A stretch of DNA of 25,000 nt from Owenia fusiformis (lineage: Eukaryota > Annelida > Polychaeta > Sabellida > Oweniidae). Both the position numbers and the translations under genes were made by a program. The notes beneath the pieces were generated by a model that was given only the letters and a program-made list of their open reading frames with translations, searched no databases and had not been told where the DNA came from. The stretch covers positions 1 through 25,000 of the forward strand of contig CAIIXF020000277.1 in assembly GCA_903813345.2 (NCBI GenBank), in the 5' to 3' direction. The first letter of the stretch is position 1, and each line of letters starts with the position of its first letter. Below, one piece after another: positions 11,701 to 20,983 of this stretch.

Positions 11701-12526
11701 GAACATTATCGAGAGGGGATCATTAAAGTAACGCTAACGCCGATCCAGATGGATTTGATGCTATCCTATTTTGAAGACTCATTCGGGAACTAAATCCCCT
11801 TCAACACAAATCATATCGTCAGTTTAACATTACTAATAGTTACCATTCACCTGATCTTAAATATAAATTAAAATACAAGTTCATTATGTGATTATTAATT
11901 TAGCATTTAATCGTTGACCTATAACAATAGCAATCAAGAATTCACAAGTGGGGTGCTTCCTCAACATACTATACTACTTCTCGTATCTGATTCAGATTAT
12001 ACTAAGGTAAACACACAGATACCTCCTAGAGGCAGTCTAATTTGGTAAAAATAAACACACAAGTACGGGCAGAACGGAGTAATATAATAAAGCGTGAACT
12101 TTATCGGAAACAAGATGAGTTAATGCAAAAGCAAATCAATTCAGCAATGCACAACTGTGCAAAACATATTCCATGCTAATACTAATGCACATACAAATGA
12201 ACGAAAGCTTTATATTGGAAATTAAATTAAACACAAATTAAAGCATTTTGTTTTGACGTTGTTTTGGTTATGCTGCATTAACATAAGGACAGAGGTTGTT
12301 TTTCTCCCTGTTTTTCTGTGTGCATCGCTTACAGAAACTGTAACTCATGTAACAATATGAATAATAGCTTCGAAAACATTGAAGTTGAGCTCTGGGAGTG
12401 CCATCATCACTTCAAAGGCCTTTTATAAGCAAAAACTTAAAGATGAGGTATAAAATCTAATATGTTTTTATCTGTCATTATCACAGTACGAGATGAGATC
12501 GCAGCTATAAAAATGTTGCTACTTAC
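8791..12526. other. Non-coding intronic tract nearest the KCNQ exon
   Basis: No exon, RNA gene or mobile element recognised. Small ORFs (8911-9096, 9786-10010, 10096-10287, 10376-10597, 10720-10908) have no known motif. The stretch about 9290-9660 mixes TAATTAATTG, a CRE-like TGACGTC (9421-9427) and TTCAAAGG, and 10453-10460 is a perfect octamer ATGCAAAT. These are common short words and could be regulatory, but the sequence alone does not establish that. Confidence 0.5.
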
Positions 12527-12528
12527 AC
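12521..12528 (-). other. Splice donor of KCNQ exon 1
   Basis: On the minus strand the exon ends GT and the intron begins GTAAGT, a full consensus donor. Continuing past it in frame meets TAA at once. The intron splits a valine codon after its second base (phase 2), right after YHVL. As I recall the human genes, KCNQ1 and KCNQ2 exon 1 also end in phase 2, in the valine codon after YHFA or YHAY. This agreement supports both the exon end and the family call. Confidence 0.9.
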
Positions 12529-13005
12529 AAGAACATGATATCCGATAGATATCCAGTCTTTGGGTCGCTCTAAGAAGTTGTAGACCTTTGCCTGCAATCG
12601 CCGATACCTAGCGTCCCTCCTATGAGCCCGATAGTTGATGGGCTTGCCAAGAAGGGACATCCTGGGTTGGTAGTGTCGGGAACCTCCTTCCCTCCCTACG
12701 TACTGTAATCCAGCGCGCTTTCTCCTATAATCATGAAGACCCCGTATATCATTATCCAGCCCGCCTTTGTTGAATGAATTATCGTTCAGCTCGACGTCGC
12801 TATCATCGATATTTTCCATGCCTATAAACTCCACCTGTTTTAATATTGGTTTGCGAGGCTTTGCGCAATTTTCATTCGTAAAATCCTGCAAAAGTTTGGC
12901 ATTTGCGCCTTTTTCGTTTGCATCGTCTGCTCCATTAGCCTCGTCTTCGCTCGAGTCGGAGTCTTTGCAATCCAATTGGAAGCTAACTTCGTGAAGTTTC
13001 GTCAT
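12527..13005 (-). CDS. KCNQ: KCNQ (Kv7) potassium channel, first coding exon (partial)
   Basis: First coding exon of a voltage-gated K+ channel of the KCNQ/Kv7 family, a plasma-membrane tetramer giving slow M-type or IKs-type currents. It encodes 159 full codons plus two bases. Residues 12-46 are acidic and low in complexity (Ser/Asp/Glu then Asp/Ala/Asn), with a second acidic patch near 64-75. Residues 94-97 are basic (RRKR). The family block starts at MSLLGKP (116-122), continues with AHRRD and YRRLQ (127-138), then YNFLERP (142-148), and ends at YHVL where transmembrane segment S1 begins. S1-S6, the pore and the calmodulin-binding tail are not in this exon. The ATG is preferred because a TAA lies in frame 12 bases upstream; an acceptor in that gap cannot be excluded, and Met116 is a possible alternative start. 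The exon is visibly richer in GC than its surroundings. Family call is strong; which subfamily (KCNQ1-like or KCNQ2-5-like) is unclear, though NFLERP resembles KCNQ1 and the insect KCNQ. Confidence 0.93.
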
Positions 13006-15615
13006 ACTGATATATTAGGACCCCCTAGTGCCTATCTATCTCAATCTATCAATCTTCTAAAACTTGGGGATATACCAGGCTACATTGATATTTCTGAATA
13101 TAGAAACGTTTAGCTGAATTTGATAAATGGTCCATTGGTGTTAAGAGGTGGAAATTATCGTGAACTAATCCATAAACATTGAATGCAATGTAGTAAATTA
13201 TATCCTCCATTGCTCATTATAAACTTCCATTCACTGATATTATTAGAAACTCGGCGTTTAGCTATGGACTTTCCATGCCATCTTTACAAAGCAATTGAGA
13301 ACAGATGCAGCTTCTGGTAACGGTTGTAGCAAATCTGCATTATTTAGCCTTCGAATCTTCCCTGCATGAGTCCAGAAATCAGGTTGAATTCTTCACTAGA
13401 TGGATGAATACTTTGAGCGTTTCTACATAGTTAAATCTATAGAATATATTTATACCTGGAGCAGAAGTTTCGAATCTGCGTAGTTCCTGGAAAATACATT
13501 TGATCAATTTAAGATATATTGAGAAGAAACAGTACGTGGTAATTTGACAATCATTTCAAAGTTGTGATGAAATAAGAATCAGGACCCGGCGAATTTGTTT
13601 AAACATTCTGGTTTATATCAATTTATTGTTCATGTGTCTTGCTATTGGAAACAGATTATTTCTAGGGATTACACTAGATACGAATTCGAAAAAAATGTTT
13701 AGACTATTTTTGGACTGATTAGCTATTCATATATTGATTACTAACACTTAACTAGAACATAACCTGATAAAATAGGTTTGATAACAGAACTGACTAAACC
13801 TGGGTTATGACTCAATACTCTTGTATTTATACAAGCTGTAATTTTGATGAGATGAAACTCCGTTTTGTATTTATAGATTGATGGAAAATAAAGTTGATAA
13901 AAAGACTTTGACTAGCCTTGTTGGGGCTAGTTTCTGTCATTCGAAAGAACCGGGCATTTTGAATGATGTGTCAAGATGGGGTCCAAAACAAGTTTTTTCG
14001 AACAGAAGAACTGATATTTTTATCATCCTGGTAACTTTACCTTGAAGAAAACATATCATTTCAATAAAATAATATTCATTATGGTCTGATTATAGTTATG
14101 GCCAAACATACATGTATGACTGTGTAAAATCATTTGCCATGCATGCTATACCTGGTCTTTAGAGAGTAATAGAGAGCAATAGAGAGTGTCGAAAAATCAC
14201 AATTAGAGAACATAAGGAGATTGCATATATCTGTATTTTCAAATTAATCTTTCTTTCTCACCTCGAAAACAATTGTTCACTTGAAAATTAACAAACGATC
14301 TGATCAATAAGGCGTTCTTGCGGCGCGGAGTATTGAAAACGTTCGAAATATCTAAAAACTCTTGATTATAGTATAATATAATTCAATCGTATTATGATTG
14401 TGTTTCATTGTCTCAGATCTTATAATTTGATAAGTACGATCTACCTCAGACGTATCGACTAAAAACGACTCAATTATACCTTGCGCTACCACATGTCCTA
14501 CATTAGAGTAACTTATTTGTACCCTAAGGTAAATTTACTTTTTGTACAACCTTCGTTCGTAAGGGATTTGGCAATGCAAGAGTGCTGTCAGACCACTTTG
14601 AAAATGTTCACAATATCCAAAGTTCTCCTTTATTGAAGTTAACTTTTCTCTAGACGGGCCTCGTTCATTGGGAATCTTGCAGTATAAGAATGGTCTCAGC
14701 AATTTTCCTATGTCTGATCATATAATTCTGCAAGATGTAAAATGAATCTCTAAAATCGAAAGCAGAGCATCCTTCGCATCAACAACCTTCTCTATTGACT
14801 GTGAAATCTGCAAAAGCTACTCTTGGAACAACATACCTGATGCCTGATAAGTGTTCGATGCTGTCATCGGGCATGAACGCAGCATTCAGTTAACAGTCAA
14901 GGTTAACCAGTGTTTATTCATTGTATTATCAAGTTGTATTCTTTGTATCATAAAGGCTTTAGTTGTTTTATTATATGCTTGTCATTGTCATGACGTGAAT
15001 ATATATAAATATATAACAAAGCATGTAATATCAAAGAAATGTGCTTGGATCTGTTATTGGAATGGTGTGAAGGGGTCTTGTGTCGATGGCTGATTTAATT
15101 ATGCCATATTGAATTAGAGCAGAACAATGGAGTTCACACATCGATAATTATCTCAGTAATCATCATAATTGGTCTTCATTGTATTTTGTCAAAGATACAT
15201 TAGGCATCAAAGACACGAGTAGAAAACTAAGATATAAAAAGTAACAAATAGTATCACAATACCTCATAAAATATAGTATTTTGTAGTCTTGCTCAAAGTC
15301 CATAGTATGATAATTACAGATTATCTATCAAACCCTGAACATCCGTATATAAAGTGTTCGAGACAAAAACCCATCCAATCAGTCTAATGTTACCATACCG
15401 TGCTATATTTTGAGATGTTAAATTAGTACACGCCGAGATAATAAGTGAAGCTCGGGATTAACGTGTAAACTAGTTGGGCTAAAATATTGCTACATCATTA
15501 GTCTTTACAGATTAAAGCCATATAGAAAAGGTAAAATGTTAATCAAAATTACTTACTAAGCTGAAATACCAACTCCCCAAGCACTACGGTGTATAATTCC
15601 AAACGCTTACCCAAT
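13006..15615. other. 5' flank or 5'-UTR region of the KCNQ gene, no other gene seen
   Basis: Upstream of the channel start codon on the minus strand. A TATC/AATC-rich imperfect repeat sits at about 13031-13055. A 7-bp inverted repeat (ACTAGCC at 13911-13917, GGCTAGT at 13925-13931) is present. I cannot place a promoter or transcription start: no convincing TATA box with initiator stood out. The 80-codon ORF 14851-15093 has no motif. Confidence 0.5.
14161..14188 (+). repeat. 10-bp tandem repeat (AGAGAGTAAT), ~2.8 copies
   Basis: AGAGAGTAAT, AGAGAGCAAT and AGAGAGTG follow one another with one substitution between the first two. Short microsatellite-like tract. Confidence 0.75.
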
Positions 15616-15665
15616 CTACATGCGTGAGATCTTTTCTTGCCTACATGCGTGAGATCTGTTCTTGC
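15616..15665 (+). repeat. 25-bp tandem duplication
   Basis: Two adjacent 25-bp copies, each CTACATGCGTGAGATCT then TTTCTTGC or GTTCTTGC, differ at one base. The near identity implies a recent local duplication. It lies at the start of an 83-codon ORF (15624-15875) that has no recognisable motif. Confidence 0.9.
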
Positions 15666-16005
15666 CTACGACACCAACAGAAAATCCTCAAATGTTATTT
15701 AGATTCCCCATTCATTAGTCATGTGATGTATATTCAGAATAAGCCTTTGACCTCTCAAAGAGAAACAGTGGAGAAATTCCTATATGCAATTCTAAATGAC
15801 GTCACCCAGGTCAATACACAATCCCCAAAGTGGATATATCCAAAACATATTCAAGAAATCAACTTCATAATATGAAAAACCCATCCAGTTATATGAGTCG
15901 AATTTATTAATGTTTGTATCAAGGTAAGATCTTGAGACGTTACCTCACGGATTTTGCCAAAACTGCCCTATGTTTCTTCTTCCATATAAGGCTTTAACTC
16001 ATTTG

Positions 16006-16445
16006 AATTACCCAAATGCGAGTAGGTAGTTACCAGTTTCACCACCAGGTGGCTGATTCGGGTCAATTAACATGGCAGGTATATAAGAAAGTTCCCTTAA
16101 ACTTGAATATTATCAATTTAAGTGGCTCAATTTTCATATAACCCTTATGTGTCTAATACTTATACTAATGAAAATATGTCCAGTAAAGCAAAATATCATC
16201 TGTCCACTAAAAGAAAAGATATTTCATTTTTTGTGATTTTATAGCATGGGGTCTATGGGGAATCTCCCCGAGCTAGAAGTCACAATTTCGAAGAAAAGTA
16301 ATTTTTCAAAGTTGATAAACACTTTTTAAAACCACATTTCTAGATGTAATTTTACATGTAGATTTCAAATATGATATTACTTTGACTGAATTTTGAATTT
16401 TTAATGACGTAAATCAAGATTATTTCTACTCGCATCTGGGTTATT
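16006..16445. mobile_element. MITE-like element with 20-bp terminal inverted repeats
   Basis: The left end reads AATTACCCAAATGCGAGTAG (16006-16025) and the right end CTACTCGCATCTGGGTTATT (16426-16445); as inverted repeats they match at 18 of 20 positions. The right ~98 bp recurs at 24670-24768, stopping at the same terminal bases, which independently fixes the right boundary. The 440-bp interior has no credible ORF, so the element is non-autonomous. A short CCACC-A-GGTGG palindrome lies at 16042-16052. I see no clear target-site duplication, so the superfamily is unassigned. Confidence 0.65.
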
Positions 16446-17470
16446 ATGATTGACTCTGTTAAAATGACACACTACACGTTAAAATGATGAGATCCAATTC
16501 CGATCGATTTTTATATCAACGTTTTATTTTCCCTCAACGCAGATATTCAGATGGAGAGAGATAGAGAATAGTGATGGACCAAGCCAAATGTGCCCCTCCC
16601 TCCCCTCTTCATTGATTGATATTCTTAGATTTTGATTAGCTATAACTTAAATTGCGGCTTTGGAATCGTCAGGGAAAGTAGAACTCTATAATATAGGATA
16701 AAATCGAAGCATTAGTTATTTTTACCTACACAAAATCCAGTAGCGACTATGTGTTTTGACTTTTTGAAGAACTTTTATCAGAACCTCATAACATTAATAT
16801 TTGTATATCAAAACAAAGCAATCATCCCCGAGTTATGGCTTCAACTCCGAGAAAAAAGTTGGGAACCTTTTCAGTATTTTTGTCAGGAAAAACGGAAATC
16901 GCACGAGCAAGTCACAAAATATAACACTGAAAAAATAGATGTTAGGTAAGTGGATGACTGAAAAGGCTCACCGTGTGGTATGCACGAACGTATACTTTTG
17001 AAACTTCCTTTGACTTGAAATGATCATTCGACTGATTCCGCAGTCATTTTTAAAATAGATCAAGTTGCAAAAGTAGGTCATTTACTTTACTTCCAGATGA
17101 AAAACACTGGGGAATATTTTTGATATATTGAAAAATTGTATTCAAATTCATATTGTTATTTTGACGTCAAAGTAGCTAGTTTGGAAACGATGTTGATATA
17201 TTATAATAAAGATGTTATATGTCAAAATATGTAAAGTTTCGTTGTAGACTATAGCTAGAAATATACATGTAGTCTGGTTTTGTATCATAGAACAATCAGA
17301 TATTGATTCTGAACTTTGATGATTTCATGAAAACAATCATTGATAAGATGAGATAATAAAAAGCTTATATTCTAGAATGAATTGAACCCATTTCTCCGGA
17401 CCTTCGGGAAATAAATTGTATAAACCCGTAATCAATTCCTCCCCGTAAAAACCTCTAATGTAATAGCTTA
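16446..17470. other. Non-coding tract
   Basis: No gene or element recognised. The 66-codon ORF at 16749-16949 has no motif. Confidence 0.5.
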
Positions 17471-18119
17471 CGATAGCTGTTACGCGGTATATGGCATACA
17501 TTCATGGTTGCGCGGTATTTGTGATGCGGATGAATATGCCATACTCACCTGCGGTATATGGCATATTCCGCAAGTGAGTATGCGATATTCCGCAGTGAAT
17601 ATGCGATACATTGATTTCAGTGAATACCCGATACTCACCTGCGGAATATGTCATACTCACTTGCGGAATATGCCATACACCGCAGGTGAATATGACATAT
17701 ACCGCAGGTGAAAACGTGATACAGAAAGCTTTGATTTGATTGGTTGCGAGAGTCGACTCTAAATGTAAAACTACGCTGGATTACCAATATAGTTAGTGCG
17801 TCGAGTACTAGTATATGAATCCTGGATTGATTGAGTAAGTTTATTACGTGAAATTGGTGACTGATACTTCTGCTAAGTTAATATATTCGATACACAGTAC
17901 TGTTGATTCAGTAATCATTATCATAATTAATAAAATTTTACTTGTTCGTTCAATCGATGCAATTGACAATTGCGTACTTCCGTATCACGTTCTCATTGGT
18001 TAGTGTGTATGCCATATACCGCAGGTGAATCTGGCATACACCGCAAGTGAATATGCCATATTCGTTGCGGAATATGACATATTTTTGTATCGTGTTTACC
18101 GCGTAATAATAGCTAATCG
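17471..18119. mobile_element. Foldback-like element built from 22-bp palindromic repeats
   Basis: The ends form an imperfect inverted repeat: CGATAGCTGTTACGCGGTA on the left (17471-17489) and TACCGCGTAATAATAGCTAATCG on the right (18097-18119). Each arm is filled with 22-bp units of the form CACYTGCGGWATATGNCATA in both orientations: about ten in the left arm (to about 17710) and three in the right (about 18008-18085). Steps of 22 bp are exact at 17641/17663, 17681/17703 and 18019/18041. Inner arm edges are also inverted: GAAAACGTGATAC (17709-17721) against GTATCACGTTCTC (17982-17994). The ~260-bp spacer is ordinary AT-rich DNA. No transposase is present. Modular inverted arms around a unique core are typical of Foldback-type elements. 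No target-site duplication was recognised. Confidence 0.7.
17540..17582. repeat. 43-bp near-perfect palindrome inside the foldback arm
   Basis: Arms 17540-17560 and 17562-17582 pair at 19 of 21 positions around the single central base 17561. The core TGCGGTATATG / CATATTCCGCA is two head-to-head 22-bp units. It would form a long hairpin in single-stranded DNA or RNA. Confidence 0.85.
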
Positions 18120-20159
18120 AGAAATCATTGAATTACATATAGCAACATTTTTGTCCAATGATTTAGGATATGTGGGGATGGAAAGTGGAAGTTATTGACG
18201 AATATTCGAAATGCAGAAATGTTCCCATTCTTTGGGATGTAAAAAGGCGATTTCAACAAATTCTTCAAAACCCTAGCCAAATAAGCTTAAAAATAGTGTC
18301 ATGGGTACGCACAAGTACTGTTACTTGAATTAAGATTTGTAAGCTTAATTCAATTCCCCTTCGTTCTTTATTACACCTTAATTTTCTTAAATCTAGCACA
18401 CGTAGCCACAAGCTTAAGAAAGAAATAATTCAAAGTGGAATCGTAACATGAAAGACCAAAATAATGTAATGCCAACTGCAATTTTTCCCAACTTATATTA
18501 ATAGATGGCATAGATTATAAAGTATATCAAAAGTAAACCCCGGGATTCAGATGTCGACAATGTGTGTTTGTAAAATATGGTGAGTATGGTGATGTAAATT
18601 GATATATTTACAGTATGTAGAAGAGTATATCTTACCTTGTGATTCGCCTTTCAAAAACTAAATATCCATGTAATTGCATAGTGTTAGGGTTACATCCACC
18701 ACCACAGGTGCCGGTAAGGCCCACGATTTTACTTACGAACATATGTAAGATATAACTCTGCATCCATTGCCTGTGTCTGGCAATATTTCCGTTTTTACAC
18801 GCCGTTAGTGGAATCCAGATCCCAATTACAAATGGTCGTTCAACTGGAAATATCTATCATCTAAATCAACAAGACTATGACCGCTGGTGTCACTCTTTGC
18901 TGTCATTCATTTCAATACACTTTAAGATATTTTCCGATTTAAACACACCAAGTTCAATACTAGGTAATGATATATCCAGTTACGTCATTCTTTAGATTTC
19001 TTTCCAGAAGTCGTGAGTGGGTTGGTCCAGAATCACTGCACCCCTGTGGTAGGGTTTTGACATTTGCTATTATTCATCCAAAATATCAATATTCCCTGGA
19101 ATTATCCAATGCAACGGTTCATTGAATTGACCATCGCTTGGTGCTCTAGTCGTCTATTCTGTCTACCTTTAAATGTCATCTACAGAATCGTCGCAAAACT
19201 ATGTATTAAGCAGTAGCATGTCTATATTATTCTGTTGGTGTTGCTCATCTACTAAATGTTGTTGATCGCTGGTTTAACGAGATTTTGACGTGTTGTTGCA
19301 AGTCAGATCCTCTGGCATTGATAGTTCAGTAGATTATAAACCAAGCACCGACCGTGTCTGAAAATAAAAGGAACCACTAATTAACGAAGGCGGTTGGTAA
19401 TGTTAATTAATGAATATCAAAGGTACGCTGGAATGTTGAGGTCACCTCGATAAATTACATTAAACAGTTACCCGTGAGATCTTGGCGCCCGAGCTCTTTC
19501 TTTATTTTGACTTTTACACGAGTCTATAATAAGATAAGGAATTTTCAAAAATAGTCACTTGTCTAAAACACACCAAAAGAGGCTTTAACGGGCTAACCTT
19601 CTGTATGGTAGCCTCTGCTAACTTCTCTTGGATTTTGAGCGTAGCGACAAGCAAAACGACGATGGTTTTGTTTTGTATGATATTGACTCAATCTAATTTC
19701 TACCTAAATACAAGGTGTTTCATTATGACCGTTCCCCATACACTGACAATCATAAATCATACGACCCTTTAATCTACATACCATTATAAAACATTTCGAT
19801 GAGTACGCCATGGATCAAATGGACACCTTTTGTAATGATATGTAAAAGTAGTAAAAGCGACTGATCGTAATCAAAATTGTTTCAATAAGTCCAGCATTGA
19901 ACAAACGGCTTTCATATGATATATAACACATGGATAAACACCATCTTAGATTGGTGACTGATGAGGGGCGTTCATCATGAAACAACCTGTCTCTTTAAGG
20001 TCCCTCTCTGATCATATTTTATAAAAGGGAAAGTTCGATTCGATACGTGAGTACAAAGAACAGCTCATTCCGTCGCACAACACTATGGGCTCTACGAAAG
20101 CCATTGGATGGATTAAATACCACACACATGTGGTTGATTAAAAATACTATACCCTCACC
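18120..20159. other. Non-coding tract
   Basis: No gene recognised. A 7-bp inverted repeat AGAGGCT (19579-19585) / AGCCTCT (19611-19617) and a GTTAATTAATGAAT word near 19401 are the only structures noted. Confidence 0.5.
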
Positions 20160-20161
20160 TA

Positions 20162-20981
20162 CACTCCCCTCCATAAGTTTGGCAACCTTTTTTCCCCATT
20201 GAACTACGTGTTAAAGCCCCTTTACGTTTGAATTTTTATTTGCTTCACCTTTGAATTTTTATTTACTTAACCTGCGATGAAAATACTTATGCTATTGATG
20301 GAAACGAAATTTGACTTTAATTCCAATACCTCCAAATTTTCTCAATTTTTTTCCTCAACTACAATACGTCGAAAATTGATGATAAATTTGATGAATTTTT
20401 GAAAATCGTCATTCCCATGTAATCCAATGGGAAATGGAGGGTTCGGGGCAAATCAGAAATCAGGATATCTCTTCAGTAAAAGATTCAGCAAAAAATATTT
20501 TTATATAGAAAATTGAAATGTCTAACTTTTTTGAACACTAAGTGATAAGTTTATTTGATGAATATTAAAGTTACAGCGCTTCAAAAACATTTTTGAAAAT
20601 TATTTTTCGCCTCCTGTGTTATTTCAATGGGAGAGGTTTTTTGAAAAACAATTTTGACTTTAAAGCCCTATAACTTTGTTGAACCTGAAGAAATATATCA
20701 ATTTTTGTTTAATAAAGTTAGCAAATTCAATTGCCTGCCTAACTCGTATTTTTTGCAAGGACTCGGATGGATGGATATTCTGTCATATGACTTGCGGCAA
20801 ACCTATCATTTCCCATTCCCATTGAGAAAATTTGGAGGTATTGGAATTAAGTCAAATTTCGTTTCCATCAATAGCATAAGTATTTTCATCGCAGGTTAAG
20901 TAAATAAAAATTCAAAGGTTAGGAGGCTTTAACACGTAGTTCAATGGGGGAAAAAGGTTGCCAAACTTATGGAGGGGAGTG
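20162..20981. mobile_element. 820-bp TA-flanked element with long terminal inverted repeats
   Basis: The left arm (20162-20346) and right arm (20821-20981) are nearly identical inverted copies starting CACTCCCCTCCATAAGTTTG. The element is bounded on both sides by TA (20160-20161 and 20982-20983), the target duplication of Tc1/mariner-type transposition. Arms differ by a few bases and by one 23-bp tandem duplication in the left arm (TTTGAATTTTTATTT at 20227 and 20250). The ~475-bp interior is AT-rich and encodes nothing credible; the 81-codon ORF 20654-20899 runs into the right arm and is an artefact. It is therefore a non-autonomous long-TIR MITE. The near identity of the arms suggests a young insertion or constraint by pairing. 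Confidence 0.85.
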
Positions 20982-20983
20982 TA

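Larger units (their letters stand above)
1..12526 (-). other. Presumed KCNQ intron 1 (continues beyond window)
   Basis: Inferred intron running from the donor at 12526 toward coordinate 1. The next KCNQ exon should be short (about 90 bp in vertebrates) and encode most of S1 with an FSVxSTI-like stretch. I looked for its minus-strand signature by eye and did not find it, so the intron probably exceeds 12.5 kb, as is common for intron 1 of this family. Short exons are easily missed by eye. All repeats listed below 12526 would be intronic. Confidence 0.6.

Noticed and set aside
1-12520. KCNQ exon 2 on the minus strand
   Set aside because: I looked for an FSVxSTI-like reading frame flanked by splice sites and saw none. 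A profile search (KCNQ ion-transport domain) over 1-12520 would settle it.
12767-12994. 75-codon plus-strand ORF, Ser/Leu-rich
   Set aside because: It lies wholly antisense to the KCNQ exon and reflects that exon's Ser/Asp/Glu codons.
17508-17711. 67-codon ORF with repeated CGI and MRY motifs
   Set aside because: It is the translation of the 22-bp foldback units. The periodicity is in the DNA, not evidence of a protein.
17471-18119. CRISPR array
   Set aside because: The 22-bp units abut without unique spacers and occur in both orientations, in a eukaryotic setting.
18684-18693. Telomere-like TTAGGG word
   Set aside because: A single partial unit only; expected by chance.
19955-20000. Hammerhead-ribozyme-like CTGATGAG ... 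GAAAC
   Set aside because: The 14 bases between the two conserved boxes do not pair into stem II, and GATGA pairs instead with the downstream TCATC, which breaks the hammerhead core.
20654-20899. 81-codon ORF in the long-TIR element
   Set aside because: It starts in the AT-rich core and ends in the right terminal repeat, with no transposase signature.
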